Shown here piece by piece: positions 28,405-37,591 of a stretch of 64,000 nucleotides of DNA. Source of the stretch: Ruegeria sp. ANG-S4 (GTDB lineage Bacteria > Pseudomonadota > Alphaproteobacteria > Rhodobacterales > Rhodobacteraceae); assembly GCF_000814005.1 (NCBI RefSeq), contig NZ_JWLK01000004.1, positions 372,001 to 436,000 on the forward strand, read 5' to 3'. How positions within the stretch are numbered: position 1 is the first letter of the stretch; every line of letters begins with the position of its first letter. The position numbers and the translations under genes are program-made. The notes beneath the pieces were generated by a model. It was not told the DNA's origin. It did no database searches and was given only the letters and a program-made list of their open reading frames with translations.

Positions 28405-28641
28405 ATGGAAGAATACACTCTTCTTCGACAGTTCGCGGATAGTTGGATGCTGTTGCTTCTCTTTGTCTTTTTCATTGGCATCGTGATCTGGGTTTTCCGC
28501 CCTGGTGCCAGCAAGGAATACAAAGACACAGCCAATATTCCCTTCCGGCATACCGATGCGCCTGCACCCACGCGGGACCCCGCCAAATCGTCCCATGGGG
28601 GCGACGACAATCCCGCCGAATCCAAGGAGGCGCGGCAATGA
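28405..28641 (+). CDS. ccoQ: cbb3-type cytochrome c oxidase subunit CcoQ
   Basis: 78 residues starting [20 protein letters not shown] with GAGGAGGG just upstream. It has one membrane helix ([18 protein letters not shown]) followed by [17 protein letters not shown], the usual CcoQ/FixQ pattern, then a polar tail. It stabilises the oxidase complex. The stop codon overlaps the ccoP start (ATGA), so translation is coupled. Confidence 0.93.
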   Translation: MEEYTLLRQFADSWMLLLLFVFFIGIVIWVFRPGASKEYKDTANIPFRHTDAPAPTRDPAKSSHGGDDNPAESKEARQ

Positions 28642-29501
28642 GCAAGACACCTGAAAAACAGCCGGGCGATCCAAATACAACGGGCCACAGCTGGGACGGC
28701 ATCGAAGAATTTGACAACCCAATGCCGCGGTGGTGGCTCTGGACCTTTTACGCCACGATTTTCTGGGGTGTGATCTATACGATCATGTATCCGGCGTGGC
28801 CGCTGGTGCAATCGGCGACAGCCGGTGTGCTGGGCTGGTCATCGCGGGAACTGGTGCAAGAGGACATGGTTGCCTTTGAGGAGGCCAACGCACCCTGGAA
28901 CGCCAAACTGGTCGAGACGCCTCTGAACGACATAGCCAACGATGCGGAACTGCAGCAATACGCCGTTAACTCTGGCAGTGCCGTGTTCCGAACATGGTGC
29001 GCGCAGTGCCACGGATCGGGTGCTCAGGGTGCGGCCGGCTTTCCCAATCTTTTGGATGATGCGTGGCTTTGGGGCGGCACGATGGAGGATATCGAGTACT
29101 CGGTCGCCTATGGTATTCGCAACGAGGAAAGCGATGATGCGCGTTATTCCGAGATGCCTGCTTTCGGCGAAATCCTGGAACCTGACGAGATCACTCAGGT
29201 CGTTCAATATGTAATGTCGCTGACCAATGCGCAGACCGATGACGCAGCCGCAAAAGCGGGCCAGGTGGTCTTTGCTGACAATTGCTCGGTCTGCCACGGC
29301 GAGGACGGCAAAGGTGATGTCACGCAGGGTGCGCCCAACCTGACCGACGCGATCTGGCTTTATGGCGGCAGCGAAGAGGCTTTGACCGAAACGGTTGTCT
29401 ATAGCCGGTTTGGTGTGATGCCGCCTTGGGAAAACCGCCTGACCGAAGCGCAAATCCGCGCTGTGACGGCCTATGTTCACCAGTTGGGCGGCGGTCAGTA
29501 A
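28638..29501 (+). CDS. ccoP: cbb3-type cytochrome c oxidase subunit III (di-haem)
   Basis: 287 residues from [20 protein letters not shown]; the start is set by AAGGAGG eight bases upstream. [20 protein letters not shown] and the helix after it form the N-terminal anchor typical of CcoP. Two class I cytochrome c domains follow with CAQCHGSG and CSVCHGEDG as the two haem sites, and MPAFG/MPPWE as axial Met regions. It accepts electrons from soluble or membrane cytochromes c. Confidence 0.96.
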   Translation: MSKTPEKQPGDPNTTGHSWDGIEEFDNPMPRWWLWTFYATIFWGVIYTIMYPAWPLVQSATAGVLGWSSRELVQEDMVAFEEANAPWNAKLVETPLNDIANDAELQQYAVNSGSAVFRTWCAQCHGSGAQGAAGFPNLLDDAWLWGGTMEDIEYSVAYGIRNEESDDARYSEMPAFGEILEPDEITQVVQYVMSLTNAQTDDAAAKAGQVVFADNCSVCHGEDGKGDVTQGAPNLTDAIWLYGGSEEALTETVVYSRFGVMPPWENRLTEAQIRAVTAYVHQLGGGQ

Positions 29502-29843
29502 CAGTCACGGGAAACCTCCGGGCGGTATACCGCCCGAAGGCTGCGGCACCGGCTGTTCCATCTGTTCGCGCGTTTCCTGAACAGCCGGTGTCGATTTTCA
29601 GAAATTAGAACCAAGTCTGGTTTTGGTCCAGAGATGTGTGAAGCCTTGCTATTGGCGATCCCGGTGGCAGCAGCTTGCCTGATCGTTGCAGGCCTAAGGT
29701 ATCCTGCCGCTTTGACCAGGCCAACGCGGCGTCAGGTGTGACAAAAGGTGTCTGTACGATACGCTTTTGACCCAAATCAAAGTCGTTACGTATATGATCT
29801 GGAAGAAGTCGCCTGAACAAAAGCCAGATTCCGGAGCCAACCC
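29502..29843 (+). other. ccoP-ccoG spacer with two palindromes
   Basis: This 342-base gap carries no gene. An 18-base perfect palindrome (CGGGCGGTATACCGCCCG) lies at 29519-29536. A second inverted repeat follows with 12-base arms, CACCGGCTGTTC at 29547-29558 and GAACAGCCGGTG at 29579-29590, then TCGATTTTC. Together they may end or attenuate the ccoNOQP transcript, although the T-run is short. The 3' half holds the ccoG FNR box. Confidence 0.55.
29767..29780. promoter_or_regulatory. FNR box upstream of ccoG
   Basis: TTGACCCAAATCAA matches TTGAT-N4-ATCAA at nine of ten positions. Its centre lies about 70 bases before the ccoG ATG, which would leave a leader of roughly 30 bases for a class II FNR promoter. 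It implies ccoGHIS has its own oxygen-controlled promoter. Confidence 0.85.
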
Positions 29844-31271
29844 GTGAGCGATTCCAACCCCGCCCCAAGCCTTTACGCTGCCAGGGAGCCGATATTTCCC
29901 AGACGGGTTTCAGGTCCGTTTCGAAACCTGAAATGGATCATCATGGCTGTCACGTTGGGCATCTACTACATCACGCCCTGGATCAGATGGGACCGCGGCC
30001 CAAGCCTGCCCGATCAGGCGGTCCTGCTGGATCTGGCAAACCGACGTTTTTATTTTTTCTGGATCGAAATCTGGCCGCACGAATTCTATTTTGTCGCCGG
30101 CCTGCTGATCATGGCGGGTTTGGGGTTGTTTCTGTTCACTTCGGCCCTTGGGCGCGTTTGGTGCGGCTATGCCTGCCCGCAGACCGTTTGGACCGATCTT
30201 TATATTCTGGTGGAACGTTGGATCGAAGGCGATCGGAACGCCCGGCTGCGCCTGCACAGACAAAAGAAGCTGGATTTTCGCAAAGCACGGCTGCGCGTGA
30301 CCAAATGGGCGGTTTGGTTTCTCATAGGTCTGGCCACCGGCGGGGCCTGGGTCTTTTACTTTGCGGATGCGCCAACGCTGGCGCGCGATCTGGTTACCGG
30401 CAATGCACACCCGGTTGCCTATACAACCATGCTGATCCTTACGGGCACGACATTCTTCTTCGGTGGATTTGCGCGCGAACAAATCTGTATCTACGCCTGC
30501 CCATGGCCGCGCATTCAGGCTGCAATGATGGATGAAGATACGCTGGTTGTCGGCTACCGCGAGTGGCGCGGCGAACCGCGGGGCAAGGGCAAACGCACAG
30601 CGGACTCTGAGCTGGGCGATTGCATCGATTGCATGGCCTGCGTCAATGTCTGCCCCGTCGGCATCGACATTCGGGATGGGCAGCAATTGGAGTGTATCAC
30701 CTGCGCGCTTTGTATTGATGCCTGCGATGACATGATGGCCAAGATCGGCAAGCCACGCGGGCTGATCGACTATATGGCGCTGAGCGATGAGACCGGCGAG
30801 CGCGAGGGTAAACCCCCAAAAAGTGTGTGGAAGCATATCCTGAGACCGCGCACAATTATGTACACTGCATTGTGGTCACTGGTCGGCTTCGCGCTGCTGT
30901 TTGCTTTGTTCATCCGCTCGGACATCGACTTGACGGTGGCCCCGGTACGCAATCCGACATTCGTGACTATGTCAGACGGAACAATCCGAAACACCTATGA
31001 TGTGCGTCTGCGCAATAAACACGGTGAAGAGCGGCCCTTCCGTCTGTCTCTTGTCGGTGATCCGGCGATGCAGATCGAAATCGAAGGCGTTGACGGCACT
31101 GTTGTAAACGTGGCCGCCGATACGGCACAATTGACGCGCGTCTACATTCTCTCTGCGAAGGACACGCGCCCGGCCAGTGCGGATTCGACCTCCGTCAGAA
31201 TTTGGGTCGAGGATGTCGAAAACGGTGAGCGTGCTTACAAGGATACGACGTTCAACGGACGAGGGGACTGA
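29844..31271 (+). CDS. ccoG: Cytochrome c oxidase accessory protein CcoG (FixG/RdxA)
   Basis: 475 residues. Membrane segments around GRVWCGYACPQTVWTDLYIL and IYACPWPRIQAAMMDEDTL precede a cytosolic ferredoxin-like domain with two 4Fe-4S motifs (CIDCMACVNVCPVGID; CITCALCIDACDDMM). A final helix leads to a C-terminal Ig-like domain. CcoG reduces Cu(II) for cbb3 oxidase assembly. It follows its own FNR box and begins the ccoGHIS unit. Confidence 0.96.
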   Translation: MSDSNPAPSLYAAREPIFPRRVSGPFRNLKWIIMAVTLGIYYITPWIRWDRGPSLPDQAVLLDLANRRFYFFWIEIWPHEFYFVAGLLIMAGLGLFLFTSALGRVWCGYACPQTVWTDLYILVERWIEGDRNARLRLHRQKKLDFRKARLRVTKWAVWFLIGLATGGAWVFYFADAPTLARDLVTGNAHPVAYTTMLILTGTTFFFGGFAREQICIYACPWPRIQAAMMDEDTLVVGYREWRGEPRGKGKRTADSELGDCIDCMACVNVCPVGIDIRDGQQLECITCALCIDACDDMMAKIGKPRGLIDYMALSDETGEREGKPPKSVWKHILRPRTIMYTALWSLVGFALLFALFIRSDIDLTVAPVRNPTFVTMSDGTIRNTYDVRLRNKHGEERPFRLSLVGDPAMQIEIEGVDGTVVNVAADTAQLTRVYILSAKDTRPASADSTSVRIWVEDVENGERAYKDTTFNGRGD

Positions 31272-31273
31272 AC

Positions 31274-31732
31274 ATGGCAGAACGGCAATTCACCGGGAAA
31301 CACGCCTTGGCCATCTTTGTCGCGGCCTTCGGTGTTATTATCGCGGTCAACCTTTTGCTGGCTTACAAAGCAGTGCAGACCTTTCCGGGGCTTGAGGTCA
31401 AAAACTCGTATGTCGCAAGTCAGGAGTTCAATGAACGACTGAAAGAACAACAGGCGCTTGGTTGGGACATTCAGGCCGAGCTTTCAGGCGGGCTGTTGAT
31501 CCTGCATATCACCGATCAAACCGGCGCCCCGGTTCAGGTTTCCGAGTTGCAGGCCGTCGTCGGGCGGGCAACCCATGTGAAAGAGGATTTCTCGCCTGAT
31601 TTTACCTTTGACGGGATCGCGTATGCGGCCCCGGCTTCGCTGGGGGAAGGGAACTGGAACATACGCTTGTTGGCGAAAGACATGGATGGGTCAGAATTCG
31701 CGCAGCGCATCCCGCTTTACGTAAAAGGTTGA
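31274..31732 (+). CDS. ccoH: cbb3 oxidase assembly protein CcoH (FixH)
   Basis: 152 residues, starting two bases after ccoG stops. One N-terminal membrane helix (ALAIFVAAFGVIIAVNLLLA) is followed by a periplasmic beta-rich domain with VVGRATHVKEDFSPDFTFDG, typical of FixH. It is needed for stable assembly of the oxidase. It is followed four bases later by ccoI. Confidence 0.92.
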   Translation: MAERQFTGKHALAIFVAAFGVIIAVNLLLAYKAVQTFPGLEVKNSYVASQEFNERLKEQQALGWDIQAELSGGLLILHITDQTGAPVQVSELQAVVGRATHVKEDFSPDFTFDGIAYAAPASLGEGNWNIRLLAKDMDGSEFAQRIPLYVKG

Positions 31733-31736
31733 TGGG

Positions 31737-33911
31737 GTGACGGCAGAGATTACCAATACCGCCGCTTGTCCCGGCTGTATCGCATCTCCGGCAGAGCCAA
31801 TGCGACCAGCCCCCAAGGATGCGCAAATTGCGTTGTCCTTGCCCGGCATCCATTGCTCGGCCTGCATCTCGACCGTCGAGCGAGAATTGAACGCCTATCC
31901 CGGCGTCTTTGATGCACGGGTGAACCTGACGCTCAAACGCGCCATGATCAAAGCGGCCCCGGACATACGGGCCGCAGACCTGATCCCGGTGCTGGAGGGT
32001 GCGGGTTATGAGGCGCACGAGTTGGACCCCGGTGCGCTGTCGGCCACACAGTCGGACAAGGCGGGCCGCGACCTGCTGATGCGGTTGGCAGTCGCAGGTT
32101 TTGCATCAATGAACGTCATGTTGTTGTCGGTTTCGGTCTGGTCGGGCGCCACGGACGCGACGCGTGACATGTTCCACTGGATCTCGGCCGCGATCGCACT
32201 GCCAGCCATCGCCTTTTCTGCGCAGCCGTTCTTTGCAAATGCCTGGAGTGCGCTGCGCGTGCGTCGGCTGAACATGGATGTGCCCATCGTTCTGGCAATA
32301 CTGCTGGCGCTGGTCACGTCGCTCTGGGAAACCGCGCTCAGCGGCGAGCATGCCTATTTTGACGCTGCATTGACGCTGACTTTCTTCCTGCTGGCCGGGC
32401 GTTATCTGGATTACCGCACACGCGCGGTTGCACGCTCTGCTGCCGAAGAACTGACTGCGCTTGAGGTTCCCCGCGCGGTTCGGCTCGGCAACGCAGGCGA
32501 AGAAGAGGTCGCCGTTTCCGAACTCAGCGTTGGCGATTTGATCCTGGTTCGACCCGGCGGGCGCATGCCGGTGGACGGACAGATTGTCTCGGGTCAATCC
32601 GAACTGGATCGTTCGCTGTTGACCGGGGAAACCCTGCCAGTTTTTGCGCCTGAGGGTCTGAACGTCAGCGCTGGTGAAGTGAACCTGACCGGTCCTTTGA
32701 CCATTCGCGCAACCGCGGTGGGTGAAGACACCTCGCTGCACCGCATGGCCGATCTGGTCGCGATCGCCGAATCCGGGCGTTCCCGCTATACCTCGCTGGC
32801 TGACAAGGCCGCCAAGCTTTATGCGCCGGGCGTTCATATTCTGGCCGCTCTCAGCTTTGTGGGCTGGTACATCTATTCCGGCGATATCCGCACGGCCCTG
32901 AACATCGCGGCAGCGGTTCTGATTATCACTTGCCCCTGTGCACTGGGTTTGGCTGTTCCCGCGGTGACGACTGCGGCCTCGGGGCGATTGTTCAGAAACG
33001 GGATGTTGATCAAAGACGCCACGGCGCTGGAGCGGCTGGCAGAAATCGACATGGTCGTCTTTGACAAGACCGGCACTTTGACGTCGGGCACGCCAGAGCT
33101 GACCAATCTGGCAGATCACGCCCACGCCGATCTTGAGATTGCGCTTGCGCTGGCCGCAGCGTCCTCTCATCCATTGTCAGTGGCATTGACCAAGTCGGCA
33201 ACTGGTGCAGGGATCAAAGCCGCCGACGTCAGGAACGTGACCGAGGTACCGGGATACGGCACCGAAGGCGAATATCACGGTCAGCGTGTTCGGTTGGGTC
33301 GCGCAGCGTGGACCGGCGGCGATGAACGCAGCCAGACCTCTGCATGGTTGTCGGTCGGTGATCAAGCGCCTGTGGCGTTCCTCTTTTCCGACAGTCTGAG
33401 ACCCGGCGCCGCCAAGGCCGTTCAGGCCTTTCGTGATGCGGGTAAAGATGTTGTGTTGATCTCGGGCGATACCGAGGGCGCCGTTGAGGATCTTGCCGGA
33501 AGGCTGGGAATCCAGTCCTGGATGGCGCAAGCGCTGCCGCAGGACAAAGCGGCCCGCGTAACCGAATTGAGCAATCAGGGTCGCAAAGTTCTGATGGTTG
33601 GCGATGGTCTGAATGACACGGCGGCATTGGCCGCTGCACATGTGTCCATCTCTCCGGCCTCGGCGCTGGATGCGGCGCGGGTTGCCTCGGACATCGTTTT
33701 GCTGGGCAATGATCTGTCGCCGATTGCGGATGCGTGCGATACTGCGGTGAAGGCGACTCGGCGTATTCGCGAGAATTTTCGCATTGCGACGGTGTACAAC
33801 GTGATCGCCGTGCCGTTGGCCGTGGCGGGGCTTGCCACCCCGTTGATTGCCGCGCTCGCCATGTCGACGTCGTCGATCACCGTGTCTTTGAATGCGCTGC
33901 GATTGAGGTAA
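31737..33911 (+). CDS. ccoI: Cu(+)-translocating P1B-type ATPase CcoI (FixI)
   Basis: 724 residues from a GTG start. The N-terminal part has an extra Cys pair (ACPGCIAS) then a heavy-metal-associated domain with GIHCSACISTVE. Membrane helices carry the CPC motif in ITCPCALGLAVP. The phosphorylation site is FDKTGTLTSG, and GDGLNDTAALAAAHVSIS is the hinge motif. CcoI exports Cu(I) for the CuB centre of cbb3 oxidase; position between ccoH and ccoS separates it from CopA-type pumps. Confidence 0.95.
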   Translation: MTAEITNTAACPGCIASPAEPMRPAPKDAQIALSLPGIHCSACISTVERELNAYPGVFDARVNLTLKRAMIKAAPDIRAADLIPVLEGAGYEAHELDPGALSATQSDKAGRDLLMRLAVAGFASMNVMLLSVSVWSGATDATRDMFHWISAAIALPAIAFSAQPFFANAWSALRVRRLNMDVPIVLAILLALVTSLWETALSGEHAYFDAALTLTFFLLAGRYLDYRTRAVARSAAEELTALEVPRAVRLGNAGEEEVAVSELSVGDLILVRPGGRMPVDGQIVSGQSELDRSLLTGETLPVFAPEGLNVSAGEVNLTGPLTIRATAVGEDTSLHRMADLVAIAESGRSRYTSLADKAAKLYAPGVHILAALSFVGWYIYSGDIRTALNIAAAVLIITCPCALGLAVPAVTTAASGRLFRNGMLIKDATALERLAEIDMVVFDKTGTLTSGTPELTNLADHAHADLEIALALAAASSHPLSVALTKSATGAGIKAADVRNVTEVPGYGTEGEYHGQRVRLGRAAWTGGDERSQTSAWLSVGDQAPVAFLFSDSLRPGAAKAVQAFRDAGKDVVLISGDTEGAVEDLAGRLGIQSWMAQALPQDKAARVTELSNQGRKVLMVGDGLNDTAALAAAHVSISPASALDAARVASDIVLLGNDLSPIADACDTAVKATRRIRENFRIATVYNVIAVPLAVAGLATPLIAALAMSTSSITVSLNALRLR

Positions 33912-33916
33912 CACAG

Positions 33917-34075
33917 ATGGAAGTTCTGGCTTATCTTATCCCGATTTCCCTGTTTCTGGGCGGGGTTGGGCTTGTTGCCTTCGTATACACTGTCCGATCC
34001 AATCAGTACGAAGACCCCGAAGGCGATGCGCGTCGGATTCTGAGCGACGAGTGGGACGACCGCCCCAAACCCTGA
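33917..34075 (+). CDS. ccoS: cbb3 oxidase maturation protein CcoS
   Basis: 52 residues starting MEVLAYLIPISLFLGGVGLV, one membrane helix followed by TVRSNQYEDPEGDARRILSDE. The short size, the Y-E-D-P-x-G-D-A motif and the location five bases after ccoI identify CcoS, required for haem/Cu insertion into CcoN. It is the last gene of the ccoGHIS unit. Confidence 0.93.
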   Translation: MEVLAYLIPISLFLGGVGLVAFVYTVRSNQYEDPEGDARRILSDEWDDRPKP

Positions 34076-34081
34076 GAGCCC

Positions 34082-34110
34082 TTGAAATTGCCGCATTGCC
34101 CGGTTATGTG
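34082..34110 (+). promoter_or_regulatory. Candidate promoter of secE-nusG
   Basis: TTGAAA and TATGTG are separated by 17 bases and lie 34 bases before the secE ATG, just after the ccoS stop. A sigma-70-type promoter is plausible; it is judged by sequence only. Confidence 0.4.
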
Positions 34111-34143
34111 CGATCCATCCGCTAGCAGAGAGACAAAAGCCAA

Positions 34144-34341
34144 ATGGCCACCACAAACCCGATCCAGTTTATTCAGCAAGTCCGTGCCGAAGTTGCCAAG
34201 GTTGTTTGGCCGACCCGACGCGAAGTGCTGCTGACAACGGTTATGGTGTTCATCATGGCGGCTTTGACCGCTGTGTTCTTTGCGCTGGTCGATCTGGGTA
34301 TTCGCGGCGGTCTGCAACTGGTCCTCGGCGCCTTCAGTTAA
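34144..34341 (+). CDS. secE: Preprotein translocase subunit SecE
   Basis: 65 residues, the short single-helix form. NPIQFIQQVRAEVAKVVWPT is the amphipathic helix with the conserved K-V-x-W-P-T motif, and VMVFIMAALTAVFFALVDLG is the membrane helix. SecE clamps SecY in the Sec translocon. It precedes nusG as in most bacteria. The 200-base spacer to nusG has no recognisable gene or convincing terminator. Confidence 0.95.
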   Translation: MATTNPIQFIQQVRAEVAKVVWPTRREVLLTTVMVFIMAALTAVFFALVDLGIRGGLQLVLGAFS

Positions 34342-34541
34342 CGCAGCTTTGGCAGGCTGAAACACGGCTGCCCCCTTGCACAGCGCGTCGTGTCAGAGTA
34401 GGTGACGCGGAACTATTCGGAATGGGCGTACGGCGATTCGGGCTGTGCGCCGCTTTTTATTCCGGGTGACGTGACAGAATTTCAATAACGGTGCGTCCGG
34501 CGATCCGGATGCAGCCGAAGGCAAACAAGGACGACAGGTTC

Positions 34542-35075
34542 ATGGCGAAACGGTGGTACTCGGTCAGCGTTCTTTCGAATTTCGAAAAGAAGATCGCAGA
34601 GCAGATCCGCACGTCGGTGGCCGAACAGGGCCTTGAGGACGATATCGACGAGGTTCTGGTGCCCACCGAAGAGGTGATCGAAGTGCGCCGGGGCAAGAAG
34701 GTTACGACCGAACGCCGTTTCATGCCGGGTTACGTACTGGTGCATATGGAAATGTCCGATCAGGGTTATCACCTTGTGAACTCGATCAACCGCGTCACCG
34801 GTTTTCTGGGCCCGCAAGGTCGCCCGATGCCGATGCGCGACGCCGAGGTGAACCAGATCCTCAACCGCGTTCAGGAAGGTGAAGAAGCGCCCAAGCTGAT
34901 GATCACCTTCGAGGTCGGCGAGAAGGTCAAGGTCAACGACGGTCCGTTCGAAGATTTCGACGGCATGGTCGAAGGTGTGGACGACGAGGCGCAGAAGCTG
35001 AAGGTCTCGGTTTCGATTTTTGGTCGCGAAACACCGGTGGAGCTGGACTTTACGCAGGTGACCAAGCAGGGCTAA
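34542..35075 (+). CDS. nusG: Transcription termination/antitermination factor NusG
   Basis: 177 residues from [20 protein letters not shown], chosen over an ATG 17 codons upstream because family members begin here. The NGN domain includes [14 protein letters not shown] and RVTGFLG, and the KOW domain follows at [21 protein letters not shown]. NusG binds RNA polymerase and couples it to Rho or the ribosome. It ends the secE-nusG unit, with a strong terminator behind it. Confidence 0.97.
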   Translation: MAKRWYSVSVLSNFEKKIAEQIRTSVAEQGLEDDIDEVLVPTEEVIEVRRGKKVTTERRFMPGYVLVHMEMSDQGYHLVNSINRVTGFLGPQGRPMPMRDAEVNQILNRVQEGEEAPKLMITFEVGEKVKVNDGPFEDFDGMVEGVDDEAQKLKVSVSIFGRETPVELDFTQVTKQG

Positions 35076-35098
35076 TGAGAGCCTTGTACGGACTTTGA

Positions 35099-35136
35099 CG
35101 CCGCGTTGCATTTAGCAGCGCGGCGTTTTTGTTTTT
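35099..35136 (+). terminator. Rho-independent terminator after nusG
   Basis: CGCCGCG and CGCGGCG form a seven-base-pair stem (extendable inside the loop) followed by TTTTTGTTTTT, 24 bases after the nusG stop. Confidence 0.92.
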
Positions 35137-35171
35137 GGCGTCTTGCTTGGGGAGAATTCGCAGCTCGAACA

Positions 35172-36104
35172 TCAGTGCTCAACTGATGGTCTCTTTCTCG
35201 CAGCCTCAAACATATCGTCGATCACTGCCAGTAATTTCGGAACCTCTTCGAAGGCTTCCATAGAGAGGGGGCATCGATACCGAGAGCCGCCCGGATTACA
35301 AGATTCCACTCTCGGTATTGTCATCCGATTGAGAGCGATATGCGGCTGCGTACCACCAGTCGCTTCCTTCAATGAAACTGAAGAAAATGTGCACAATGAA
35401 TCGCATACAGCCAAAATATGCCTTTCATTGATCAGTGGTTGTTTTGACAACAGCCGCAAGTCTCTTCCGCCTTTCTCATTTGGCTCGCCAGAATAAAGAA
35501 GCCAAAAGTCGTTGTTGAAAGACCGTTGGTCAGCGCGGATGACCGCTTGGATTGAGGGTGTTTCCTCGACCTCAAAATCGATCCAGTGGCCGATTTGGTT
35601 GTGACCACTAGGGCGATCATGGGAATTGAAGTTTGTTACGGTTGGAAGCATTTTAGTGCCTCTACTATCGCGAAGTATCTCTGGAACGCCTTCGGCGAGC
35701 CCATAGAATGATAAGAGGTAGTGACAGCAAGCAGAGACTTTGAAACTACCGCTGTCTGAAAAGGAGCGTCTGGTTTTGTTCTCTTCGTTCAGTTCGACAT
35801 ACCTGCCGGGCAAAAGGCCACCAGTGAAACCGGGTGGTTTTTCGGTCATCGAGCGTGTTGTTGGAAAGTAGTACAGGTTGGGTCCAAACTTGTGAGTAAT
35901 GTAACCGACAGGAAATTGATCGCAGTCTTTGATGGCGCATAACTCTTGCCATTCATGTCGGAGTTTCTGAACTCTCTGTTCTTTCGCAGCCTCCTCCTCT
36001 TCTGATCTCGCTTTAAGGCCAAAATGTATGCTTGCCCCAAGCAGGACAAGCCACAGCAATAAAAGCCCGCCTATGAGTTTCAGAATGCGCTGCGTAATGT
36101 TCAT
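35172..36104 (-). CDS. Membrane-anchored protein of unknown function
   Basis: 310 residues from MNITQRILKLIGGLLLLWLV, with one N-terminal membrane helix, then a charged likely coiled-coil stretch (ARSEEEEAAKEQRVQKLRHE) and a presumably extracytoplasmic domain with about eight cysteines, including adjacent pairs (LCAIKDCDQF; SACCHYLL; VCDSLC). I recognise no family. It lies between nusG and rplK on the opposite strand, where these genes are usually adjacent. Codon choice and lower GC than the neighbours suggest later acquisition. Confidence 0.7.
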   Translation of the reverse strand: MNITQRILKLIGGLLLLWLVLLGASIHFGLKARSEEEEAAKEQRVQKLRHEWQELCAIKDCDQFPVGYITHKFGPNLYYFPTTRSMTEKPPGFTGGLLPGRYVELNEENKTRRSFSDSGSFKVSACCHYLLSFYGLAEGVPEILRDSRGTKMLPTVTNFNSHDRPSGHNQIGHWIDFEVEETPSIQAVIRADQRSFNNDFWLLYSGEPNEKGGRDLRLLSKQPLINERHILAVCDSLCTFSSVSLKEATGGTQPHIALNRMTIPRVESCNPGGSRYRCPLSMEAFEEVPKLLAVIDDMFEAARKRPSVEH

Positions 36105-36168
36105 TTGGATGTTGTTTTTAATTCGACTTTCACACACTGTAATTCCAGCACGCTGCGATGCAATGCCC

Positions 36169-36195
36169 TTGCCAACCCCGCCATTCCCCTATAAA
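36169..36195 (+). promoter_or_regulatory. Candidate rplK-rplA promoter
   Basis: TTGCCA and TATAAA lie 15 bases apart (16 with a one-base shifted -35), about 125 bases upstream of rplK and 65 downstream of the divergent gene's start. The spacing is slightly short, so confidence is modest. Confidence 0.35.
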
Positions 36196-36242
36196 TGCCG
36201 CCTCTATCGTCTTCGGGCGAGAATCTCTTGTGGGAGGTTGCT

Positions 36243-36299
36243 GGGATCGCGATCCCGGACCGGACCACGCAACATAGTCTGGGTGAAACGCGTTTCACC
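36243..36299. repeat. Two perfect palindromes in the rplK leader
   Basis: GGGATCGCGATCCC (36243-36256) and GGTGAAACGCGTTTCACC (36282-36299) are perfect 14- and 18-base palindromes, 25 bases apart, ending 20 bases before the rplK ATG. They may be operators or RNA hairpins affecting rplK-rplA expression; no U-run follows, so they are not simple terminators. Confidence 0.6.
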
Positions 36300-36319
36300 T
36301 TAGTTGAAAGGAAAACCAA

Positions 36320-36769
36320 ATGGCCAAGAAGCTTGCTGGTACAATGAAACTGCAGGTTCCTGCAGGTCAGGCGAACCCGTCGCCGCCAGTTGGTCCGGCG
36401 CTGGGTCAGCGCGGCATCAACATCATGGAATTCTGCAAGGCGTTCAACGCCAAGACCGCAGACATGGAGCCCGGCGCTCCGTGCCCGACCGTGATCACCT
36501 ACTATCAGGACAAGTCCTTCACCATGGACATCAAGACGCCGCCCGCGTCTTACTACCTGAAAAAAGCGGCTGGTCTGAAGCCGGTCGGAAAGCGGAACCG
36601 CCCCCGTGGCGCGGAAAACCCCGGTCGTGAGACCGTGGCCACCGTGACCTCGAAGCAGGTTCGCGAAATCGCCGAAGCCAAAATGAAAGATCTGAACGCC
36701 AACGACGTCGAAGGCGCAATGCAGATCATCCTGGGCTCGGCCCGCTCTATGGGCATCGAGGTGAAGTAA
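36320..36769 (+). CDS. rplK: 50S ribosomal protein L11
   Basis: 149 residues beginning [45 protein letters not shown] is the conserved N-terminal block and the C-terminal RNA-binding domain ends [18 protein letters not shown]11 binds the GTPase-associated centre of 23S rRNA. GAAAGGAAAACC precedes the ATG. rplA follows one base after the stop. Confidence 0.98.
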   Translation: MAKKLAGTMKLQVPAGQANPSPPVGPALGQRGINIMEFCKAFNAKTADMEPGAPCPTVITYYQDKSFTMDIKTPPASYYLKKAAGLKPVGKRNRPRGAENPGRETVATVTSKQVREIAEAKMKDLNANDVEGAMQIILGSARSMGIEVK

Positions 36770-36770
36770 G

Positions 36771-37469
36771 ATGGCAAAACTTGGTAAACGTACCCGCGCT
36801 GCGCGCGAAGCTATCGCTGGCAAGGAAAACCTGTCGGTCGAAGAAGCCGTTGCTCTGGTTAAATCCAACGCAACTTCGAAATTCGACGAAACCATCGAAA
36901 TCGCACTGAACCTGGGGGTTGACACGCGTCACGCGGACCAGATGGTGCGTGGTGTTATCGGTCTGCCGAACGGCACCGGTAAAGCGATGCGCGTTGCTGT
37001 TTTTGCGCGCGGCCCCAAGGCTGACGAAGCAAAAGAAGCAGGCGCAGATATCGTTGGCGCAGAGGACCTGATGGAAACCATTCAGGGCGGCACCATCGAA
37101 TTCGACCGCTGCATTGCCACCCCGGACATGATGCCGATTGTTGGCCGTCTGGGTAAAGTTCTGGGCCCCCGCAACCTGATGCCGAACCCCAAGGTCGGTA
37201 CCGTGACCATGGACGTGAAAGCGGCCGTGGAAGCAGCCAAGGGTGGCGAAGTTCAGTTCAAGGCGGAAAAAGGCGGCGTTGTGCACGCCGGTGTTGGCAA
37301 AGCCTCGTTCGACGAAGCCAAACTGGTCGAAAACGTCCGTGCCTTCATCTCGGCGGTGGCCAAGGCCAAACCGTCGGGCGCCAAAGGCACCTACATGAAG
37401 AAAATCGCGTTGAGCTCGACCATGGGCCCTGGCGTAACGCTGGATGTCGCGGCTGCGGCCGGCGAGTAA
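36771..37469 (+). CDS. rplA: 50S ribosomal protein L1
   Basis: 232 residues, normal size. It starts [20 protein letters not shown]; the central [20 protein letters not shown] and [20 protein letters not shown] are L1 signatures. L1 forms the stalk next to the E site and in many bacteria represses its own rplK-rplA mRNA. The gene is followed by a strong terminator. Confidence 0.98.
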   Translation: MAKLGKRTRAAREAIAGKENLSVEEAVALVKSNATSKFDETIEIALNLGVDTRHADQMVRGVIGLPNGTGKAMRVAVFARGPKADEAKEAGADIVGAEDLMETIQGGTIEFDRCIATPDMMPIVGRLGKVLGPRNLMPNPKVGTVTMDVKAAVEAAKGGEVQFKAEKGGVVHAGVGKASFDEAKLVENVRAFISAVAKAKPSGAKGTYMKKIALSSTMGPGVTLDVAAAAGE

Positions 37470-37496
37470 GCCGAGGCGCTAAGCTTTAAAGATTTG

Positions 37497-37530
37497 ATCC
37501 CGGGTGGTGTGAACTACCCGGGATTTTTTG
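37497..37530 (+). terminator. Rho-independent terminator after rplA
   Basis: ATCCCGGGT and ACCCGGGAT form a nine-base-pair stem with a ten-base loop, followed by six T residues. Confidence 0.95.
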
Positions 37531-37591
37531 TTCTCTGGTTGGATGTCGGCTGGGAGCGCATAGTGACGGATCCTGCGCGGTGCACGAATGG

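Noticed and set aside
34360..34541. Possible terminator or small gene between secE and nusG
   Set aside because: The GGCG/CGCC pairing near 34432-34452 is weak and no frame has a ribosome site.
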